Virus record (IMG/VR): IMGVR_UViG_3300031918_000088
Span: 1 to 36,098 of that record
Length of the DNA stretch: 36,098 nt
Strand: one strand, 5' to 3'
From: a virus
Part shown: positions 32,356-36,098 of the stretch, in pieces
How positions within the stretch are numbered: position 1 is the stretch's first letter
How the letters are laid out: each line of letters begins with the position of its first letter
Notes under the pieces: generated by a model
The model's input: only the letters and a program-made list of their open reading frames with translations
What the model was told of the DNA's origin: nothing
The model's database searches: none
Program-made: the position numbers and the translations under genes

Positions 32356-32403
32356 AATTCCAATACTTATACCTCTGAAAAATAATTTCAAAATTCGAAA
32401 AAT

Positions 32404-32676
32404 TTGTATTTTTTACCATAAAACACTATATAACACACTGATACTCAGCAAATACAAATTTTAAAATAGGCTTGTATTTTACAAGCTAACTATCTGATAA
32501 TCAGAAATACAATTTTATTGGTAAAATTGAAATTTTATTAAAAACAGGATGATCAGGCCCTGAGAAAAAAATACAAATTTGTTAAAAATACAAAATCAAT
32601 TTTAAATTGTATTTTTTTTGTAATAGAGTAATTCTCTGATTTTCTTTAAGTTATCTATATAAAATACAAAATACAA
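32404..32676. repeat. nine copies of AAATACAA in both orientations
   Basis: Plus copies at 32450, 32505, 32569, 32586, 32662 and 32669; minus copies (TTGTATTT) at 32404, 32472 and 32607. One lies in the palindrome GCTTGTATTTTACAAGC (32470-32486). Another copy is at 3236 by the integrase. Base composition raises the chance rate but does not readily explain nine exact copies in 273 bases. Confidence 0.7.
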
Positions 32677-32887
32677 TTTATTTAGTAAAAAGGGGGTTAG
32701 GGGGTAAAACGCAAAAGAGCGAAAAAAAGCGAAAAGGCTCCACAACTCGTGCAAATAGTTATGTCGGCAATCGCTTTATATGCACTGCGTTGCTATGTTG
32801 GAAAAGGATATAGTTTATTTTGGCGAAGGGGGAAAGGATGTATAGTGTGAACAATGAAAAGTAAAGGTATGCTTCGCATGTAAATGA

Positions 32888-32914
32888 CAGAAGCACGCTG
32901 TGAGCGTGCTTCTG
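32888..32914. terminator. strong hairpin after recombinase gene
   Basis: CAGAAGCACGCT / AGCGTGCTTCTG, perfect twelve-base arms with a GTG loop, 30 bases after the recombinase stop. No T run on either strand, so terminator action is uncertain. Confidence 0.55.
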
Positions 32915-32944
32915 GAAATCGGAATGGCTTAACCAGGATAAAAA

Positions 32945-33778
32945 CTATATGCGGATATTATTGATTGGAGATTCTATTTTATTCACAATATTGTGCGACA
33001 TGTGAATATATATGCAGGTGGTTTTTACCGATGCGTGGCCGGCCTGGTGTTGTATAAGATTTATATCGACTCCGTTTTCGACCATATGGGTAAAGCAGTT
33101 ATGCCGCATTAGATGAGTATGAACATGTTTATTAATACCGGCTTTAAGGGCCAGAGATTTCATTATTTCGTTCACACTCCCATCAGAGTATTGATTTTTG
33201 AATTGTCCGTTCAATATGTACTCCTTTGGCTTATATGCATAATAATATTGCTCAAGTAACGGTATAATGACTGCAGGGAGATTAACCTGCCGATCCTTGC
33301 CGCCTTTGCCGTGGATAATGTTTATTACCATGCGGCTTCGATCCAGGTGCGACCATTTAAGGTTGATCAGTTCGGAAACGCGTAGCCCGCACGCATACAG
33401 GAGGCTCAGGATCACTTTGTGCTTTATATTGATACATACATCGAACATACGCTGAACTTCCTGCTGGCTAAGCACAATGGGAAGTTTCTTTTCGGAACGC
33501 GGATATTTGATGTATTTCAGCTTCATGGGCTGCTTGCCGGTAAGCGCATAAAATAGTTTCAGCGCCGAAAGGCGATGTGAGATTGAATTCTTTGTTTTGC
33601 ACTGCAGCAACCACTCTTTAATCTGTCGTTCAGATATTTCGGACGGTTTGGTAGCAACCGGATCAAAGTGTTTGAGGAACAGTTCCACCTGGCACGAATA
33701 ATTTTCGATTGTACTCACGGCATAGTGCCTGAGTTTTAAATCGTCGGAATACATAGCAACATACTTTCCGATATTCAT
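32945..33778 (-). CDS. XerC/D-like tyrosine recombinase
   Basis: A 277-residue protein with an N-terminal SAM-like domain (MNIGKYVAMYSDDLKLRHYA) and a complete catalytic set: R133 in CGLRVSEL, K158 in HGKGGKDR, H222 and R225 in HTHLMRH, H248 in AGHAS, Y257 in CIYIHMS. It lacks the inserted domain that marks integron integrases and the arm-binding domain of the 3381 integrase. Transcribed toward the phage late region. It could resolve dimers, invert or excise DNA, or move the cassette-like units to its right. Confidence 0.9.
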   Translation of the reverse strand: MNIGKYVAMYSDDLKLRHYAVSTIENYSCQVELFLKHFDPVATKPSEISERQIKEWLLQCKTKNSISHRLSALKLFYALTGKQPMKLKYIKYPRSEKKLPIVLSQQEVQRMFDVCINIKHKVILSLLYACGLRVSELINLKWSHLDRSRMVINIIHGKGGKDRQVNLPAVIIPLLEQYYYAYKPKEYILNGQFKNQYSDGSVNEIMKSLALKAGINKHVHTHLMRHNCFTHMVENGVDINLIQHQAGHASVKTTCIYIHMSHNIVNKIESPINNIRI

Positions 33779-33828
33779 GGTATAAAGGTTTAATTATTAA
33801 TTAATTGTGATGGACGAGTACATATAAC

Positions 33829-33932
33829 TGTTAGCAATAATAGCCGCTTACGGAAATCTTATAAAAACCACTCCCAGAAACAAATGAACGGCACAACAAT
33901 CTATGAACGTGAAGCGGCAACTATTGCTAACA
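33829..33932. repeat. imperfect inverted repeat 1 (attC-like)
   Basis: TGTTAGCAATAATAGCCGCTT (33829-33849) pairs with AAGCGGCAACTATTGCTAACA (33912-33932), 19 of 21 positions. It lies between the recombinase start and the first small gene. Ends GTTAGC...GCTAAC, like repeat 2. It does not fit the strict RYYYAAC/GTTRRRY core of integron attC sites. Confidence 0.75.
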
Positions 33933-34021
33933 CGTGCTAAAGCAAATGCACAGTTCACAGCCTCAATCAAAATGTGTCGGTTCATTCCATAAATAATTAA
34001 CATGGTTCACGAGCATTTTTA

Positions 34022-34201
34022 CTACTTTACAATTATTCGATGTATCTCACAACCTTGGATAATTACAGGCTTCCCGATTACCGGCCTCAAACCCGCATTA
34101 AAAAGTGTCTGATAAACCCAGCCCTTTTCTTCGCAGCACTTCTTAAAAGTTCCCCAGCCGTGATCTATGTCCGGGGAAATCTGTATTATGATTGTTTTCA
34201 T
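34022..34201 (-). CDS. small protein, unknown (59 aa)
   Basis: Start at the ATG at 34201 (MKTIIIQISPDIDHGWGTFK), one base after the upstream stop; a longer frame would overlap the neighbour. A 59-residue protein with a helical middle and a beta end (GKPVIIQGCEIHRIIVK). Nearest gene to inverted repeat 1. No domain recognised. Confidence 0.55.
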   Translation of the reverse strand: MKTIIIQISPDIDHGWGTFKKCCEEKGWVYQTLFNAGLRPVIGKPVIIQGCEIHRIIVK

Positions 34202-34202
34202 A

Positions 34203-34403
34203 TTACCATGTTTTACCTGTTGATTCATAATTTCCATCAGGATTAAGATATACTGTACATTGCCCGTTAAAGGCGCTGATAAAAATCAGGTTATTATCAG
34301 TACTTTCTTTTTTAGCTATTTCAACGGCTTCTTTTTTTGAGCAGTCAACAAATGTTGATAATGTGTTGCCGTTTTCATCGTTTACTTCTACTGTGTGTTT
34401 CAT
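34203..34403 (-). CDS. small protein, unknown (66 aa)
   Basis: A 66-residue protein with a beta hairpin (MKHTVEVNDENGNTLSTFVD), a helix (CSKKEAVEIAKKESTDNN) and beta strands (LIFISAFNGQCTVYLNPDGN). The pattern recalls small stand-alone ferredoxin-like or antirestriction-type proteins, but no match is claimed. Runs in tandem with its neighbours. Confidence 0.55.
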   Translation of the reverse strand: MKHTVEVNDENGNTLSTFVDCSKKEAVEIAKKESTDNNLIFISAFNGQCTVYLNPDGNYESTGKTW

Positions 34404-34422
34404 TTTACTAAGTTTTTAGTTA

Positions 34423-34674
34423 TTAACCTATTTTTACATTTGTACCATCAATGATTAAGCCCTTTGCCATAAGATCAACCATAGGTTTCCTTATTGTGTC
34501 AAGTTCTTGTGCCGTTGTAGCTATGCCCCAAAAAGTGTCAAATGCCATTTTTTTGTAACCAAGTGATTCAGCTAATTTTGCAACTTCACCATCAACAGGT
34601 ACATAGGTTAAAACAACCTTAATTTCAATGCCTTTTTCAGTTTTGTTTTTTTCTAATCTAATCCTTGCTTCCAT
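34423..34674 (-). CDS. small protein, unknown (83 aa)
   Basis: An 83-residue basic protein (MEARIRLEKNKTEKGIEIKV...) with a helix-rich second half (WGIATTAQELDTIRKPMVDL). It is the first gene of a three-gene group downstream of the 34777-34807 operator-like repeat. Function unknown. Confidence 0.55.
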   Translation of the reverse strand: MEARIRLEKNKTEKGIEIKVVLTYVPVDGEVAKLAESLGYKKMAFDTFWGIATTAQELDTIRKPMVDLMAKGLIIDGTNVKIG

Positions 34675-35152
34675 GATTTCTATGTTTTAATCAAATAACT
34701 TTGTTGTTGTTTGATGAAGTAAAGATACGCAGTATTATAACTATCCCGACATTTTATTGAAAATATATTTTTAACAATGTAACATACTGTTATTATGTAA
34801 GTTACATTTATAAATATAGTAATAATATACAGTATTGTAACTTTTAGTATCATTATTTTAGTAGTAAAACGTCGTATTATTACTAAAAAGGTAAAACAAG
34901 CGTTAATTATTTATTTCTTCAGGGCAACAATTTAACATCGGGTAGCACTTGCCTTAGCACCAAGCGTTAGCCAGCAATGTTGCATACATTACAATCTTAA
35001 AACCTCGTCGGGCAGCTTCATACAGGCGCAACAATTCAGAAACATGGGTGCAACACTGCTGCTAACACAAGCTATACACAATGCTTGCATTTCGTTTTCA
35101 ATTGGGCTGTGTGCGTTGGTAATCATAATTTTAATGTTTTGGAGACGAGCAA
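34675..35152. other. gene-free region with operator-like and attC-like repeats
   Basis: The left part (34735-34910) is very AT-rich and holds ATGTAACATAC (34777-34787) facing GTAAGTTACAT (34797-34807), ten of eleven paired, plus further GTAAC/GTTAC half-sites to 34841: a likely promoter/operator for the 34674 gene. The right part (34920-35090) is GC-richer and holds inverted repeat 2. No gene seen. Confidence 0.55.
34965..35067. repeat. imperfect inverted repeat 2 (attC-like)
   Basis: GTTAGCCAGCAATGTTGCA near 34965 pairs, with one gap and one mismatch, with TGCAACACTGCTGCTAAC ending near 35066. Same size (~100 bp) and same GTTAGC...GCTAAC ends as repeat 1. Lies 3' of the next gene group. Confidence 0.7.
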
Positions 35153-35527
35153 TTATACTTTAAAATTAGTTAGTGCTTTTTCAATGGCGGTTTGTAGGTC
35201 CTTATATCCAACAACAGTCCATCCTTTTTCTCCATCAATTTTAAAATGAAGTTCATCAATTTTATCGTCAAGCGTAAAAATCTTAATGATAGCATCGTTT
35301 TCTCTGCAAGCGTAGGCTGTACACCTGTTTAGGCTACTTAGTTTTACTTCTTTTCTCACCACTTTACTTACCTCTTGCGATTCGTCTTTTAGCTTTTGGC
35401 TTTCAAGCAACTCCTCGCATTGATGATAGGCATATTTTTGCATAGCTTCTGTAACATGGTGTAATTCAATAGTGCCTTTCGGTGGTTCACAAATCCACAT
35501 TGTGTGCAAAAATTCTTCTGGTTTCAT
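35153..35527 (-). CDS. unknown protein (124 aa)
   Basis: A 124-residue protein with a helical N-terminal half (VTEAMQKYAYHQCEELLESQ) and a beta/helix C-terminus. Its stop lies 86 bases from repeat 2 and its start six bases from the methyltransferase stop, so it is in the same transcript. No domain recognised. Confidence 0.6.
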   Translation of the reverse strand: MKPEEFLHTMWICEPPKGTIELHHVTEAMQKYAYHQCEELLESQKLKDESQEVSKVVRKEVKLSSLNRCTAYACRENDAIIKIFTLDDKIDELHFKIDGEKGWTVVGYKDLQTAIEKALTNFKV

Positions 35528-35533
35528 GGTTTT

Positions 35534-36098
35534 TTATTTAAATAGTTCGTACTGATGTTTATGTTTTTTTAGTCGTTCAACCGATTTCAAATAGTATTCT
35601 TCGTCAATTTCGTAACCGATGAAATATCTATTCAAATTCATGCAAGCAATCCCAGTTGAACAACTTCCGCTGAAAGGATCAATTACTATATCATTTTCTT
35701 TTGTGACCAATGCCAAAAGTCGTTCAATCAATGCAGTTGGTTTTTGTGTCGGGTGTATGCTTGTGTAGTGGTCTCGTATTTCCCTTATTATTGTTTTTTC
35801 ATTCATTCCGCAATGAATTGATTGCATAGAATTACATGCTTTATCCCCATCTTTTACCTTATCTGAATATGTTAGCATGTGTTTATTGCTCCTTTCCCCT
35901 AAATCGGTTCTAATGATGGTCTTTTCATTCATTCCCTTTTCCATACTGATAAATGATGAAAGTGCTTGATCTGGTTTATATTTACCGGGGCTTATTGTTA
36001 TTGCCTCGCTCATTGGTGAACTATTCGTTTTATCTGAGTTATTAATGAGAAAGTCATTAACAGCATCAAGCGATTTTGTATTTTTCAAAACTGCCTTT
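35534..36098 (-). CDS. DNA N4/N6 methyltransferase, C-terminal part (cut by window edge)
   Basis: The frame is open to the right edge; 187 residues are present. It has HPTQKPTALIERLLALVTKE, then the SAM-binding motif DPFSGSCSTGIACMNLNRYF and IGYEIDEEYY, the C-terminal end of N6_N4_Mtase (PF01555) enzymes with motif order IV-I. The catalytic DPPY-type motif should lie beyond the edge. An insert before HPTQKP contains GMNEKTIIR twice about 50 residues apart. Phages use such enzymes to mask restriction sites; here it may equally be a cassette cargo. Confidence 0.85.
   Translation of the reverse strand, partial: KAVLKNTKSLDAVNDFLINNSDKTNSSPMSEAITISPGKYKPDQALSSFISMEKGMNEKTIIRTDLGERSNKHMLTYSDKVKDGDKACNSMQSIHCGMNEKTIIREIRDHYTSIHPTQKPTALIERLLALVTKENDIVIDPFSGSCSTGIACMNLNRYFIGYEIDEEYYLKSVERLKKHKHQYELFK

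Larger units (their letters stand above)
32276..32944. other. 669-bp gene-free control region
   Basis: No convincing gene. From left to right it holds two palindromes, two YAGACAA motifs (32310-32327), nine AAATACAA/TTGTATTT copies (32404-32676), G-runs GGGGGTTAGGGGG near 32692-32704, repeated AGCGAAAA (32718-32736) and a strong hairpin (32888-32914). It separates the late genes from the recombinase and cassette-like region, so a prophage boundary or a replication or control locus could lie here. Confidence 0.6.

Noticed and set aside
32404-32676. A CRISPR array in the AT-rich repeat cluster.
   Set aside because: The repeats are 8 bp, in both orientations and irregularly spaced.
1-36098. The window as one circular genome, because the left-edge NTPase frame and right-edge methyltransferase frame would join in phase.
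   Set aside because: One-in-three chance; the product would lack the methyltransferase catalytic motif and join unrelated domains.
32945-36098. A classical integron with IntI and attC sites.
   Set aside because: The recombinase has no IntI-specific insert between the K158 and H222 regions, and the inverted repeats do not match RYYYAAC/GTTRRRY. Kept only as cassette-like.

Overview
The window is most of a tailed-phage genome of a Bacteroidetes host, cut at both edges, and probably a prophage or temperate phage. Signs of the host group are promoter -7 boxes of the form TAnnTTTG, a FISUMP-type tail protein, lipobox-bearing late proteins and the style of integrase. No host housekeeping gene is recognisable, so the exact prophage limits are not visible.

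Layout, left to right. (1) 1-2588, minus strand: an early-type operon running leftward from a regulator. It holds a small HTH-like gene, a LuxR-type regulator, five tiny stop/start-overlapping genes and a SEC-C/P-loop NTPase cut by the left edge. (2) 2589-3068: divergent operator region and an XRE repressor on the plus strand. (3) 3069-4604: a region rich in YAGACAAG repeats, an 18-bp direct repeat also found at 1789, and a 407-aa tyrosine integrase. (4) 4601-32275, all minus, reading right to left: two small proteins, S49 head protease, major capsid protein, terminase genes, portal, connectors, lysis cassette (holin, M15 endolysin, spanin-like lipoprotein), a frameshifted antirepressor-like gene, tape measure, and tail and receptor-binding proteins. 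One of these has a C-terminus that looks like the variable region of a diversity-generating retroelement (DGR), with an HNH homing-type endonuclease next to it. (5) 32276-32944: AT-rich, gene-free, with palindromes and nine copies of AAATACAA. (6) 32945-36098: a second, XerD-like recombinase, then small unknown genes separated by GTTAGC...GCTAAC inverted repeats (a cassette-like layout) and a DNA methyltransferase cut by the right edge.

The most striking result is a regulon inside the late region. Eight intergenic sites on the minus strand carry GTCCTTTT (seven of eight preceded by T; one ends in C), then exactly 19 nt, then a box of the form YANNWTYG that resembles the Bacteroidetes -7 element. 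Each lies 5-35 nt before the start codon of a structural or late gene. Four sit directly after an intrinsic terminator. This looks like an undescribed late promoter class: the host -7 box is kept and the usual -33 TTTG is replaced by a phage-specific element. It divides the late genes into eight units: protease-capsid; terminase; a lone exported protein; portal-connectors-lysis; tape measure; tail 1; tail 2 with the receptor-binding protein; and the last tail gene. The activator is unknown; the gene that opens the late block (31769-32275) and the LuxR-type protein are candidates.

Other points of interest are a three-way-junction RNA with a GCAA tetraloop just upstream of a ribosome binding site (16230-16304), a capsid protein whose C-terminal repeat domain recurs in its neighbour, and the direct repeat and arm-like repeats around the integrase. 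All functional calls come from reading the sequence, without database searches.
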